Shown here piece by piece: positions 44,740-54,163 of a stretch of 64,000 bases of DNA. The DNA lies in NCBI RefSeq assembly GCF_011388195.1, contig NZ_CP049990.1:1364001-1428000 (forward strand), given 5' to 3'. The position numbers and the translations under genes were made by a program. Position 1 is the first letter of the stretch. Every line of letters starts with the position of its first letter. This DNA is from Pusillimonas sp. DMV24BSW_D. Lineage in GTDB: Bacteria; Pseudomonadota; Gammaproteobacteria; Burkholderiales; Burkholderiaceae_B. A model generated the notes under the pieces. That model saw only the letters and a list, made by a program, of their open reading frames with translations. It did no database searches and had not been told where the DNA came from.

Positions 44740-45852
44740 TTAATCTTGGTTTTCAAGGGCCAGGCGGCATCGCCGTGCGATAGCCAAACAGGCAGTCAGA
44801 CCTGGCGATTCAATGCCCATTAAATGAACAACACCAGGCACGCCATGCCATGCCGGGCCGGCAATTAAAAAGTCGGCGGCGGGTTGGTCCGGGCCTACAA
44901 TTTTTGGGCGAATACCGGTGTAAGACGGCATCAGGCCATCGTCTGACAAATTTGGCCAGTATTGTCGCACAGCTTTATAAAAGCGCTCAATGCGGGAAGG
45001 GTCAACGGCGTAGTTTATTGTGTCCACCCATTCTGTGTCGGGTCCGAACCGCGCTTGCCCGGCCATATCCAGAGTTAGGTGCACACCCAAGCCTGCTTCG
45101 TCGGGCATCGGGTAAATCAGATGCGAAAAGGGTGATCGTTGCATCAGGCTGAAATAATGGCCTTTGCAATAATGGGCGTTTGGGCGCGGTGTGTGCGCAT
45201 GCCAGGGGAAAAGGCGGGCGATATTCGGTGCCGCCAGGCCGGCTGCGTTTACGACATACCGGGCTGTTAACGACATGGGGTCGGCACCACCGAACTCCAG
45301 ATGAAAGTTGCCGCTGGCCTGTTCGGCACTTTGAAGCGGTGTGCGAAAGACAAATTGGCAGCCTGCTTGCTCGGCCTGTCCTTGCAAAGAAAGCATAAGG
45401 GCGTGGCTATCGATGATGCCGGTTGACGGTGACAGCAAAGCCGCCTGACAAGTGAGTTCCGGTTCCAGGGCAACAGCCTCTGAGGCGGATAGCCATTGAA
45501 TGTCGGTTACCCCGTTCGTCAACGCGTTGTCGTGCAATGTTTTCAACGCGCCCAACTGGTTGTTGTTGGTGGCGACGATTAACTTGCCGGTTCGTTTGTG
45601 CGGTATGTCGTATGCCTCACAATAGTCGTATAAATTTTGTCGTCCGGCCACGCAAAGCCGAGCTTTCAGACTGCCGGCGGGGTAATAAAGGCCTGCGTGA
45701 ATGACTTCGGAGTTACGCGAACTGGCACCGGTACCGATTTGGCCTTCGGTCTCTACCACCAACACTTCGTGGCCGGCCCGGCTTAGTTCACGTGCTATGG
45801 CTAGCCCGATGACACCGGCACCGACGACAATGCATTCAATGTCGACATTCAT
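44740..45852 (-). CDS. FAD-dependent oxidoreductase (DAO superfamily, LhgO-like)
   Basis: About 370-residue flavoprotein. N-terminal Rossmann motif [20 protein letters not shown], then [19 protein letters not shown], the segment typical of L-2-hydroxyglutarate oxidase and relatives. The C-terminus [20 protein letters not shown] also fits that group. An ATG at 45852 ([13 protein letters not shown]) is the best start, as the frame upstream to 45996 adds a sequence outside the fold. L-2-hydroxyglutarate is a plausible but unproven substrate. 15 bases after purU on its own strand. Confidence 0.82.
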   Translation of the reverse strand: MNVDIECIVVGAGVIGLAIARELSRAGHEVLVVETEGQIGTGASSRNSEVIHAGLYYPAGSLKARLCVAGRQNLYDYCEAYDIPHKRTGKLIVATNNNQLGALKTLHDNALTNGVTDIQWLSASEAVALEPELTCQAALLSPSTGIIDSHALMLSLQGQAEQAGCQFVFRTPLQSAEQASGNFHLEFGGADPMSLTARYVVNAAGLAAPNIARLFPWHAHTPRPNAHYCKGHYFSLMQRSPFSHLIYPMPDEAGLGVHLTLDMAGQARFGPDTEWVDTINYAVDPSRIERFYKAVRQYWPNLSDDGLMPSYTGIRPKIVGPDQPAADFLIAGPAWHGVPGVVHLMGIESPGLTACLAIARRCRLALENQD

Positions 45853-45866
45853 GAGAGATGCTGAGT

Positions 45867-46496
45867 TCAGGGTGCCAGGCGTTGGTATGACCAAGCGCTG
45901 TTTGGTTGAAGTTCGTAAGCGATTCGGTCGTGCAGCCGCGATGGGCGGCCTTGCCAGAACTCGACATAGTGAGGAGTGAGACGATAGCCCCCCCAATGTT
46001 CAGGCCGGGGTGGGTTATCACCCAGCTCATTGGCCAGTTTCCGTGCCCGTGCGTCGAGTGCTTCGCGGGTAATGGGTTGGCTTTGGGGGGAAGCCCAGGC
46101 GCCAATGCGCGACGCTAAAGGGCGACTGTGGAAATACGTGTCGGACTCACTTTGTGCAACCTGTTCCACCCGTCCTTCAAACCGAACTTGTCGCTCAAGT
46201 TCCGGCCAGAAAAAGAGTGCACTTGCAAAGGGTTGCTCAGCCAGGGCCTGGCCTTTACGTGACTGATAGTTTGTGAAAAACACCAGGCCGCGTGCGTCAA
46301 ACCCCTTCAGCAAAACGATGCGGGAAGACGGCTGCCCATCCTTTACCGTACCGAGTGTCATGGCAGTGGGTTCAATCACTTCTGCCGTTAGGGCTTCATT
46401 GAACCAGAGTTGAAACTGATCGAAGGGATCCGCTTTAACGGTATCTTCACGTAGCGCGTTTTTTTGATAGTCGCGTCGGATATCGGCAATAGACAT
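45867..46496 (-). CDS. pdxH: Pyridoxamine 5'-phosphate oxidase
   Basis: FMN enzyme forming pyridoxal phosphate from pyridoxine or pyridoxamine phosphate. 209 residues. Motifs: [20 protein letters not shown] (FMN binding), [19 protein letters not shown], and the C-terminal [20 protein letters not shown] 46496 without a clear Shine-Dalgarno. 14 bases ahead of the FAD oxidoreductase, probably cotranscribed. Supplies PLP for enzymes such as the aminotransferase at 6.4 kb. Confidence 0.96.
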   Translation of the reverse strand: MSIADIRRDYQKNALREDTVKADPFDQFQLWFNEALTAEVIEPTAMTLGTVKDGQPSSRIVLLKGFDARGLVFFTNYQSRKGQALAEQPFASALFFWPELERQVRFEGRVEQVAQSESDTYFHSRPLASRIGAWASPQSQPITREALDARARKLANELGDNPPRPEHWGGYRLTPHYVEFWQGRPSRLHDRIAYELQPNSAWSYQRLAP

Positions 46497-46532
46497 AATG
46501 GTTAGTGTTACGTTTGGGCGCGATTGGCGTAA

Positions 46533-47192
46533 TCAGGTTTGCGGCGGATCGGCGGTATCGTTTCGCAATTGACGAACCAGCGCGTTAAGGCGTGCATCGT
46601 GAATGCCGTGATCGCTTAGTGCCTGTGCGGTTTCCAATACGTACTCGATGCAGGGGCCATAGGTACCATGTGCATTGTGGATGATTTCCACCAATTGTGC
46701 GTGATTCAAATTGCGAACATAACCATCTTTTTTGCGGTCGACCACAAACACTAGTGCGGGTGTTTGGCCATGTGGTGTTTGACAAAGCAGGTGCCGGGGA
46801 ATGTATGCGGCACTGGGCATTTCTCGTCTCCACAGTTCATCCAGTGTTTCCGGGATGTCACTGGAACCGACTCGATAAATCATACCGCGGCAGGATCCAC
46901 CGTTGTCGAGCCCGAATACCAGGCCAGGGCGCTCGGGTGTGCCGCGGTTGATGCGGGACCACAAGCAGAGTGAGCGGTGGTAGCCTTTCAGCAGTGCCGA
47001 ACGTCGTTCAAGGTAATGAAAGTTCGGGCGCCATACCAATGAACCGTAGCCAAAAACCCATAAGTCCTGGTGTGGTTGCAGGCGACGCATAAACGCTTCA
47101 ACTGATGCCTGTCGTTCGGCATCAGTCAGGCGCCGAAATGTGCCTGGATTAGGTGTACAGGGGATGTTTGTGGAGACAGCAGTAGTTTTCAC
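46533..47192 (-). CDS. ChaC-like gamma-glutamylcyclotransferase
   Basis: 219-residue protein of the ChaC family; relatives cut glutathione inside the cell to 5-oxoproline and Cys-Gly. The fold signature is LWVFGYGSLVWRPNFHY (residues ~43-60), followed by LCLWSRINRGTPERPGLVFG; NAHGTYGPCIEYVLETAQAL lies near the end. The start is GTG 47192 with no good Shine-Dalgarno, so residues 1-20 are uncertain. Lies 36 bases ahead of pdxH on the minus strand. Together with ggt 3 kb away it gives the region two glutathione-degrading enzymes. Confidence 0.88.
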   Translation of the reverse strand: MKTTAVSTNIPCTPNPGTFRRLTDAERQASVEAFMRRLQPHQDLWVFGYGSLVWRPNFHYLERRSALLKGYHRSLCLWSRINRGTPERPGLVFGLDNGGSCRGMIYRVGSSDIPETLDELWRREMPSAAYIPRHLLCQTPHGQTPALVFVVDRKKDGYVRNLNHAQLVEIIHNAHGTYGPCIEYVLETAQALSDHGIHDARLNALVRQLRNDTADPPQT

Positions 47193-47285
47193 AATGCGTT
47201 CGACAAGACGATAGCCAGAAGTTTATTTGCCCAATTGGGCCATGATCTAATAGTACTACTATCGTGAGTCGGGTATGTGTGAGTT

Positions 47286-48104
47286 ATGGATAATTTCGAG
47301 TCTTCAACAGACGTGGAGCGTCGGTTTTCGGGCCTGGCGCGCTTATATGGTGATGGCGCGCCGGAGCGGCTGGTCAACAGCCATATTGGTGTTGCCGGTT
47401 TAGGCGGCGTCGGCTCATGGTGCGCCGAGGCGCTGGCCCGTAGCGGCGTAGGAAATCTGACGCTCATCGACCTCGATCATATTGCCGAATCGAACATTAA
47501 CCGACAGGTGCATGCTTTAACCGACACGTTGGGGCAGTCGAAAGTCGAGGCCATGGCGCAACGCATTCGGGGTATTAATCCGGCCTGCCGGCTCACGAAC
47601 ATCGATGACTTTGTCGTGCCGGAAAACGTCAGTGCGGTTTTTGGGGAAGACGTTCAATTAATTATTGACTGCACCGATCAAATCAGCGCGAAAGTGGCGA
47701 TGATTCTTGAGGCTCGTCGCCGCCGTATTCCTATTATTGTTTGCGGTGGTGCGGGGGGTAAAACCGACCTGCTGGCGCTGAAAGTAGACGATCTGGCCTT
47801 TTCAACCAACGATGCGCTGTTGGCAAAGTTGCGTAACGTTTTGCGGCGCACCCATGATTTCCCGAAAGGCTCGGTGAGTGGTAAAGCGCGCCGCCGTGTT
47901 GCCAAGATGGGCGTGCGCGTTATTTGGTTTGACCAGCCCGCGGTGTTGCCGGCTGCGTGGATGGAGGCAGAAGCGCCGGCCGGGGCGCTACAAGGGTTAT
48001 CTTGCGCGGGCTATGGTTCTGCGATGGCATTAACCGCAGTCATGGGTTTGGCTGCGGCAAATGACGCCTTACAACAGGTATTGAGGAAAAACGCAAAATC
48101 TTAG
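47286..48104 (+). CDS. tcdA: tRNA threonylcarbamoyladenosine dehydratase
   Basis: E1-like enzyme (formerly CsdL/YgdL) that cyclises t6A to ct6A at tRNA position 37 with ATP. 272 residues. The Rossmann ATP-binding motif is VAGLGGVGSWCAEALARSGV; LTLIDLDHIAESNINRQ carries the adenylation Asp and Arg; VCGGAGGKTDLL follows. C-terminal hydrophobic stretch AMALTAVMGLAAANDAL. It works on the product of the Sua5-type enzyme at 21.2 kb. ATG 47286, divergent from the ChaC-like gene and convergent with uvrA. Confidence 0.94.
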   Translation: MDNFESSTDVERRFSGLARLYGDGAPERLVNSHIGVAGLGGVGSWCAEALARSGVGNLTLIDLDHIAESNINRQVHALTDTLGQSKVEAMAQRIRGINPACRLTNIDDFVVPENVSAVFGEDVQLIIDCTDQISAKVAMILEARRRRIPIIVCGGAGGKTDLLALKVDDLAFSTNDALLAKLRNVLRRTHDFPKGSVSGKARRRVAKMGVRVIWFDQPAVLPAAWMEAEAPAGALQGLSCAGYGSAMALTAVMGLAAANDALQQVLRKNAKS

Positions 48105-48137
48105 GCGATGTATCCCTGTACCAAGCGAGTCTTCTGG

Positions 48138-51100
48138 TTATGCCGCCATAAACGTTTTTAGCACCTGACCCGTGTGTGACCGCTCGGCAATTTTCATAAT
48201 CGCTTCAGGCGGGCCGTTTTCAACCAGACGACCACCGTTCGTGCCGCCTTCGGGGCCCATGTCCACAATCCAGTCGGCTTCGGCAATGACGTCCAGATTA
48301 TGCTCAATGACCACCACGGTGTTGCCCGCTTCAACCAGGCGGTGCAGCACATGAATCAGCTTTTCAACGTCGGCCATCGATAGCCCGACGGTGGGTTCAT
48401 CGAGCACATAAAGGGTGTGGGGTGTGCGTGATGCGCGCCCCGTTGTGATAACGCCTTCGGTTAAGCGTGCCTTGGTGAGTTCGGTAACCAGTTTGATGCG
48501 TTGTGCTTCGCCGCCCGACAGCGTGGGCGACGGTTGCCCTAATGTTAAATAACCTAAACCCACATCTTGCATCAGTTTCAGTGCGCGAGAAATTTTCGAA
48601 TGGGCCGTGAAGTGTTCAACGGCGTCATCCACGTCCATTTTCAAAATTTCACCGGCGCTCTTGCCCTGCCAGTTCACATCGAGTGTGTCGCGGTTGAAAC
48701 GTTCACCGTTGCAGGCATCACAAGGCACTTTAACGTCGGGCAGAAAGTTCATTTCAATGGTCCGCAGGCCTTGACCTTCGCAAATGGGGCACCGACCATC
48801 GCCCGTGTTGAACGAGAAACGCGCCGCCGTCCAGCCACGTAGCCGCGCATCACGCGTGTTGGCAAACAGTTTGCGAATATCATCCCAGAAGCCGACATAA
48901 GTGGCGGGGCACGAGCGCGGTGTTTTGCCTATGGGTGTTTGATCAACTTCCAATACACGATCAATGGTTTCCCAACCGGTAATTGATTCGCAGCCGTGCC
49001 ATTGTGTACTCGATTTACGACCGACGGCATGGGCCAGGTTGTCGAGCAAAACATCGCGCGCCAGCGTGGATTTTCCTGATCCGGAGACGCCGGTGACAAC
49101 ACTGAGGCAGCCGATGGGGATGCGCGCATTGACGTGCTGCAGGTTATGAAGGTGCGCGCCATGGATTTCAATCATCGGGGTTTCGTTGTGAATAACGCGA
49201 CGCGGTTTGAAAGGGTGCTGCAACGGGTGTTTCAGGTAGCGCCCGGTAAGCGATTGGGGATCCTGCATGATTTCGTCCACGGTTCCCTGAGCCACCACTT
49301 GGCCACCCCGCACGCCGGCGCCGGGGCCCATGTCGATAATATGCTGGGCTTTTTTAATGGTGTCTTCGTCGTGTTCAACCACCACAAGGGTGTTGCCGTT
49401 CTCTTCAAGGCGGGCCAGCGCTTTCAGCAGAATCTGGTTGTCGCGCGGGTGCAAACCGATAGTGGGTTCGTCCAGCACATAGCAAACGCCTTGCAGATTC
49501 GAGCCGAGTTGTGCGGCCAGGCGAATGCGTTGGGCTTCACCGCCCGACAATGTGGGGGCGGCGCGATCCAGGCTTAAATAGTCGAGCCCCACTTCGCGCA
49601 TAAAGTTCAGCCGCCCTTTGATTTCCTGCAGGATGTCGCGTGCGATTTCCGCATCGCGACCACGTAACACAAGCCCGTTGAAAAAAACATCGGCCTCGGC
49701 CACCGACCACGAAGCCAGTTCCGCAATACCTTTGTCGCGCCAGAGTACGGCACGGGATACGCGATTCAGCCGGGCGCCGTTGCACGAAGAGCAACTATGC
49801 GCTTCGCCTTCGTACCAGGCATTCCACGCCGTTTCTTCGCCGGTTTGGGTTTCGTCGAACCCTTGCAGGCGCAGGCCGGTACCGAAGCAATCGGTGCACC
49901 AGCCATGTTTGGAGTTATACGAAAACATGCGCGGATCGGGTTCAGGAAAACTGGTGCCGCAGCAGGGGCAGGCCCGTTTCACCGAAAAATGCTGTGCCGC
50001 AAGCCCTTGCAACGCTTCGAAGTTTCGGCGGTCGTCGATTGGGCCGGATGCGTCGGTAAGCGGTGCCAAGACGGTCAGGGTGCCATGGCCGTGCTCCAGC
50101 GCCTGCCGAATGGCCTGGCGCAGCGCCAGCTCTTCTTTCGGATCGACGATCAGATCGGCGATCGGCAATTCAATCGAGTGCTCTTTGTAGCGGTCGAGGC
50201 GGGGCCACGGCGATACGGGTATGAATTCACCGTCGACACGAAGGTGAGTGTAGCCTTTGCCTTGGGCCCATTTCGCCAAGTCGGTGTAATAACCCTTGCG
50301 CGCCGATACCAGCGGCGCCAACAGGCCAATGTGCTGTCCTTTGTGGTCGCGAATAAGTTGGGCGGCAATTTGTTCGGGCGATTGCGAGCTAACTTCAACG
50401 TTGCAGTCGGGGCACATTTGGGTACCCAGTTTGACGTATAGCAAACGCAGAAAATGGTGGATCTCCGTCATGGTGGCCACGGTCGATTTACGCCCACCAC
50501 GACTGGTGCGTTGCTCGATGGCGACGGTAGGCGGAATGCCGTAGATGGCGTCGACATCGGGTTTGCCGGCCGGTTGCACAATGGCGCGGGCGTAGGCGTT
50601 CAACGATTCAAGATAACGGCGTTGCCCTTCGTTGAACAGGATATCGAACGCCAGCGTGGACTTGCCCGAGCCCGACACGCCCGTGATGACCGTGAAGGTA
50701 TCGCGTGGAATGTGGACGTTGACGCCTTTCAGATTATGTTCGCGCGCATTCAGAATGCTGATGTTGCGGGATAAGTTATGTTGTTTGCGCAACGACGTTT
50801 GCAGCGGCGTCCCTGCTTCATTGTTGTGGCTTGTACTGGTTGCTTGATAGGGCTTTGAGGGCTCTGCCAGTGTGGGGGAAGAAAAGACAATATTGCCTTC
50901 ATATTCGCTTAGCGCCCGGCCTGTATAAGAGCGCGCGTTCTGCATGATGTCGTTGGGTGTGCCGGCGGCAATCAGTTCCCCGCCGCGTTCTCCGCCGTCC
51001 GGCCCCAGGTCGAGCATCCAGTCAGCCGCGCGTACCACATCCAGGTTGTGTTCAATAATCAATAAAGAGTGGCCGGCTGCGAGTAGTTTTCGGAACGCGC

Positions 51101-53879
51101 GCATGAGTCGGGCCACGTCGTCGAAGTGCAGGCCGGTGGTGGGCTCGTCGAATAAAAACAAATTGCCGCGCTTGGCAACCTTGGCACTTGAAAGGGTGCT
51201 GCGCGAGGCTGCAGCAAGATGGCCGGCCAGTTTCAGCCGTTGTGCTTCGCCACCGGAAAGTGTCGGTACGGGTTGGCCCAGTCGCACATATTCAAGCCCA
51301 ACGTCGGCCAGTGGGGCCAGGCCGGTTTGTACATCGCGCAGGCCCGAAAAGAAGCTTAGGGCTTCGTTAACGGTCATCTCCAGCACTTGATCGATGGTCG
51401 CGCTGCGGCCTAGATGTTCTACGCGTACTTCCAGTACTTCCGGCCGATAACGTTTGCCGTCGCAATCCGGGCATCGCAAATACACATCCGACAGGAACTG
51501 CATTTCCACATGTTCGAAGCCGGTACCGCCGCAAGTGGGGCAGCGTCCATCACCATTGTTGAAGCTGAATGTGCCGGCCGTATAGCCGCGTTCTTTGGCC
51601 AATGGCGCCTGGGAAAACAGTTTGCGAATAGCGTCGAACGCGCCGACGTAACTGGCGGGGTTGGATCGTGCCGTCTTCCCAATGGGGCTTTGGTCCACCA
51701 TGATCACATCGGCAATCAGTTCCGCACCTAATAAATGAGTGAAGGGGCCCGGCGCTTCCGTGGGTTTGCCTTTTTGCTTCAGCAGGGCCGGGTACAGTAC
51801 GTCTTGCACCAATGTCGATTTGCCTGAACCCGATACCCCGGTAAGGCATACGAGGCGGCCCAGCGGAATGGAAACCGACACATTCTTGAGGTTGTTGGCC
51901 GTTACACCTTCCAGTAAAAGTTTTGGTGTGCCGGCTTGCACTGTCATTGGGCGAGGCGCTTCCACACGTAATCGATTGCCCAGATAGTTCCCTGTGAGCG
52001 TATCCGCATTGCGCAGTTCATCCGGGTTGCCGTCAAAAATAATTTGCCCACCGCGTTCTCCCGGCCCTGGGCCGATATCAATAATACGGTCGGCGGCCAC
52101 CATAACCTGCGGGTCGTGTTCCACCACAACCAGGGTGTTGCCGTTGTCACGCAAACGCTGCATGACTTCCACAATGCGATGCATGTCGCGGGGGTGAAGG
52201 CCAATAGAAGGTTCGTCCAGAACAAACAGGGTATTGACCAAAGAGGTGCCCAGCGCGGTGGTGAGGTTGATGCGTTGAACCTCTCCGCCGGACAGCGTGC
52301 GGCTTTGTCGGTCAAGCGATAAATAGCCCAGCCCGACATCACACAGAAAGTTCAGGCGAGCCCTGACTTCATTCAACAGCAAATCCAGTGCTGCATCGAG
52401 CGCCGATCCGAAACTCAATTCAGCGAAAAACCCTTTAACCTGATCGATAGGCAGTTGCATGAGGTCATGCACACTCAGGCCGGGCAGCGCATTCAATTGC
52501 GCTTGCGTCCATTCGGCATGAACCGGCATGAAACGGGGAGTGGTACTGGATGCGGGAACGACATGTTGGCCCAGGCGCCAAAGCGTGGCGTCTGGCTTTA
52601 GCCGCGCGCCGCCGCAATGGGGGCAGGGGGTGTAGCTGCGATATTTCGATAGCAACACACGTACATGCATTTTGTAGGCTTTGGTCTCCAGCCAATCAAA
52701 AAAGCGCTGCGCGCCATACCATTGTGTTTGCCAGGCTTTAGGCCCACCTTTCCAGTTTGGGTCACCATGAATGACCCAGTGCTTCTCGGCTTCGGTCAGA
52801 TCGCGCCAGGGGGTGTCGAGGCGCACTTCAGCTGCGGGTGCATAACGTTGCAACTCTTGCTGGCATTCCTTATAGCTATTGGTTTGCCAAGGCTTAATGG
52901 CGCCTTCCCGTAGCGTTTTGGTCTCGTCCGGCACGACCAGGCCGAAGTCGATCCCCATGACGCGACCAAACCCACGGCAGTGCTCGCACGCGCCTAACGG
53001 CGAGTTGAATGAGAAAGTACTGGGTAATGGGCGCGCGTAATCAATGTTGCATTGTGCGCAATGCAACCGGTTACTGAAGCGCCATGCTGTTTCCGGTTCG
53101 TCGGGGCCGTCGGAGGCATAAATGGTGATGTATCCCCCGCCTTGTTTAAGGGCGGTATCCAGGGCCTCCATGACACGGCTGCTTTCCGCATTGCCGAAAC
53201 GAAAGCGGTCTTGTACAACGTGCAATTGCAAACGGGTTTGCGTGTCGGTAGCGGCTTTTTTGCCGGCTTTTGTTTTCGGTTTGCTGCGGGCAGTGTCAAC
53301 GGTGTGGCTGCCAGTGAAAGTGATCGTTTCCTGATGGTGAACTCGGGTGTAGCCTTGTTGTTCCAGGAACCCGCGAATTTCTTCTTCGCTGAACGAGGCA
53401 GGCACAGACACGGGAAAAGTGATGATCAGACGCGGATCGTGTTCACGTGTACGTTCGGCCAGCGCTTGCTGAATTGACCGTGGGTCGTCGCGCCGCACTT
53501 CTTGGCCGCAACAGCGGCAAAACAAACGCCCCATACGTGCAAAGAGCAACTTGATATGGTCGTTCAGCTCGGTCATGGTGCCGACGGTGCTGCGCGAGTT
53601 GCGTACTGGGTTGACTTGATCGATGGCGATGGCCGGCAAAATGCCTTCAATACGGTCAACCTGAGGTTTATCCATGCGGTCGAGAAATTGGCGTGCGTAG
53701 GGTGAAAAAGTTTCCACATAGCGCCGTTGGCCTTCAGCATAAAGGGTGTCGAACGCCAAAGAGCTTTTGCCCGAGCCCGACACACCGGTAAGAACCAGCA
53801 GTTCGCCGTTCTGAATGGTGACATCAAGGTTTTTAAGGTTGTTTTGGCGTGCGCCGAATATGCGGATAGGAGCGTTCAT
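48138..53879 (-). CDS. uvrA: Tandem (double-length) UvrA excinuclease subunit
   Basis: 1913 residues, twice a normal UvrA (about 940), with two complete UvrA-like halves in one open frame. Four Walker A motifs (GVSGSGKSSLAF at 32-43, and three GVSGSGKST copies) and four LSGGE signatures (LSGGEVQR, then three LSGGEAQR) are present: half 1 covers about 1-1000, half 2 about 1037-1913. They are joined by a Ser/Thr/Pro-rich linker (~990-1036). Zinc-finger CxxC pairs occur in each half, such as CPTCGGTGFEHVE and CPICEGQGLRTIE. UvrA finds bulky DNA lesions with UvrB as a dimer; here one chain could fold as a dimer. The second half is diverged, not a recent copy. ATG 53879. Confidence 0.93.
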   Translation of the reverse strand: MNAPIRIFGARQNNLKNLDVTIQNGELLVLTGVSGSGKSSLAFDTLYAEGQRRYVETFSPYARQFLDRMDKPQVDRIEGILPAIAIDQVNPVRNSRSTVGTMTELNDHIKLLFARMGRLFCRCCGQEVRRDDPRSIQQALAERTREHDPRLIITFPVSVPASFSEEEIRGFLEQQGYTRVHHQETITFTGSHTVDTARSKPKTKAGKKAATDTQTRLQLHVVQDRFRFGNAESSRVMEALDTALKQGGGYITIYASDGPDEPETAWRFSNRLHCAQCNIDYARPLPSTFSFNSPLGACEHCRGFGRVMGIDFGLVVPDETKTLREGAIKPWQTNSYKECQQELQRYAPAAEVRLDTPWRDLTEAEKHWVIHGDPNWKGGPKAWQTQWYGAQRFFDWLETKAYKMHVRVLLSKYRSYTPCPHCGGARLKPDATLWRLGQHVVPASSTTPRFMPVHAEWTQAQLNALPGLSVHDLMQLPIDQVKGFFAELSFGSALDAALDLLLNEVRARLNFLCDVGLGYLSLDRQSRTLSGGEVQRINLTTALGTSLVNTLFVLDEPSIGLHPRDMHRIVEVMQRLRDNGNTLVVVEHDPQVMVAADRIIDIGPGPGERGGQIIFDGNPDELRNADTLTGNYLGNRLRVEAPRPMTVQAGTPKLLLEGVTANNLKNVSVSIPLGRLVCLTGVSGSGKSTLVQDVLYPALLKQKGKPTEAPGPFTHLLGAELIADVIMVDQSPIGKTARSNPASYVGAFDAIRKLFSQAPLAKERGYTAGTFSFNNGDGRCPTCGGTGFEHVEMQFLSDVYLRCPDCDGKRYRPEVLEVRVEHLGRSATIDQVLEMTVNEALSFFSGLRDVQTGLAPLADVGLEYVRLGQPVPTLSGGEAQRLKLAGHLAAASRSTLSSAKVAKRGNLFLFDEPTTGLHFDDVARLMRAFRKLLAAGHSLLIIEHNLDVVRAADWMLDLGPDGGERGGELIAAGTPNDIMQNARSYTGRALSEYEGNIVFSSPTLAEPSKPYQATSTSHNNEAGTPLQTSLRKQHNLSRNISILNAREHNLKGVNVHIPRDTFTVITGVSGSGKSTLAFDILFNEGQRRYLESLNAYARAIVQPAGKPDVDAIYGIPPTVAIEQRTSRGGRKSTVATMTEIHHFLRLLYVKLGTQMCPDCNVEVSSQSPEQIAAQLIRDHKGQHIGLLAPLVSARKGYYTDLAKWAQGKGYTHLRVDGEFIPVSPWPRLDRYKEHSIELPIADLIVDPKEELALRQAIRQALEHGHGTLTVLAPLTDASGPIDDRRNFEALQGLAAQHFSVKRACPCCGTSFPEPDPRMFSYNSKHGWCTDCFGTGLRLQGFDETQTGEETAWNAWYEGEAHSCSSCNGARLNRVSRAVLWRDKGIAELASWSVAEADVFFNGLVLRGRDAEIARDILQEIKGRLNFMREVGLDYLSLDRAAPTLSGGEAQRIRLAAQLGSNLQGVCYVLDEPTIGLHPRDNQILLKALARLEENGNTLVVVEHDEDTIKKAQHIIDMGPGAGVRGGQVVAQGTVDEIMQDPQSLTGRYLKHPLQHPFKPRRVIHNETPMIEIHGAHLHNLQHVNARIPIGCLSVVTGVSGSGKSTLARDVLLDNLAHAVGRKSSTQWHGCESITGWETIDRVLEVDQTPIGKTPRSCPATYVGFWDDIRKLFANTRDARLRGWTAARFSFNTGDGRCPICEGQGLRTIEMNFLPDVKVPCDACNGERFNRDTLDVNWQGKSAGEILKMDVDDAVEHFTAHSKISRALKLMQDVGLGYLTLGQPSPTLSGGEAQRIKLVTELTKARLTEGVITTGRASRTPHTLYVLDEPTVGLSMADVEKLIHVLHRLVEAGNTVVVIEHNLDVIAEADWIVDMGPEGGTNGGRLVENGPPEAIMKIAERSHTGQVLKTFMAA

Positions 53880-53899
53880 GAGAGGTTACAGCAGGCGAA

Positions 53900-53929
53900 T
53901 TGAGTTGAACGTGGAGTTTACGGTAGAAT
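53900..53929 (+). promoter_or_regulatory. Putative promoter of the 42-residue gene
   Basis: TTGAGT (53900-53905), 18-base spacer, TAGAAT (53924-53929), 30 bases before the start codon at 53959. In the 79-base divergent gap with uvrA. Confidence 0.45.
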
Positions 53930-53958
53930 AGTGGGTTAAATACAGTTCGGAGAATGTC

Positions 53959-54087
53959 ATGGCTGAAATCAAGCGTAACCGTCGTAACACCATTGAGCGT
54001 CGTTGCCTGGGTAAAGCGTTCAAGCGTCTTTTTGTGCGCTCGCCCAAAGGCGTGTTCAAAATGCTGGAAAAAGTAAAGCGCGCCTGA
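53959..54087 (+). CDS. Small very basic 42-residue protein, unknown
   Basis: Complete 43-codon frame: ATG at 53959, TGA at 54085-54087. Begins MAEIKRNRRNTIERRCLGKA and ends in KMLEKVKRA; 15 of 42 residues are Lys or Arg against three Glu, one Cys. The GGAG Shine-Dalgarno lies 6 bases before the ATG, a promoter-like pair lies upstream, and a strong terminator follows after 20 bases, so this is a complete single-gene unit. It resembles ribosome- or nucleic-acid-binding small proteins in composition, but I recognise no family and it is not S21, S22 or L36. Confidence 0.72.
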   Translation: MAEIKRNRRNTIERRCLGKAFKRLFVRSPKGVFKMLEKVKRA

Positions 54088-54106
54088 TTTCTTTCAGGTT
54101 TCGTTG

Positions 54107-54140
54107 AAAAGCCCGAAGTATTCATTGCTTCGGGCTTTTT
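54107..54140. terminator. Rho-independent terminator
   Basis: Stem AAGCCCGAAG (54109-54118) / CTTCGGGCTT (54128-54137), 9-base loop, with A-run before and T-run after. Ends the 42-residue gene's transcript, and in the other direction that of the acidic-tail gene. Confidence 0.9.
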
Positions 54141-54163
54141 GTTTGGTTTTCTGGGTGCACCGG

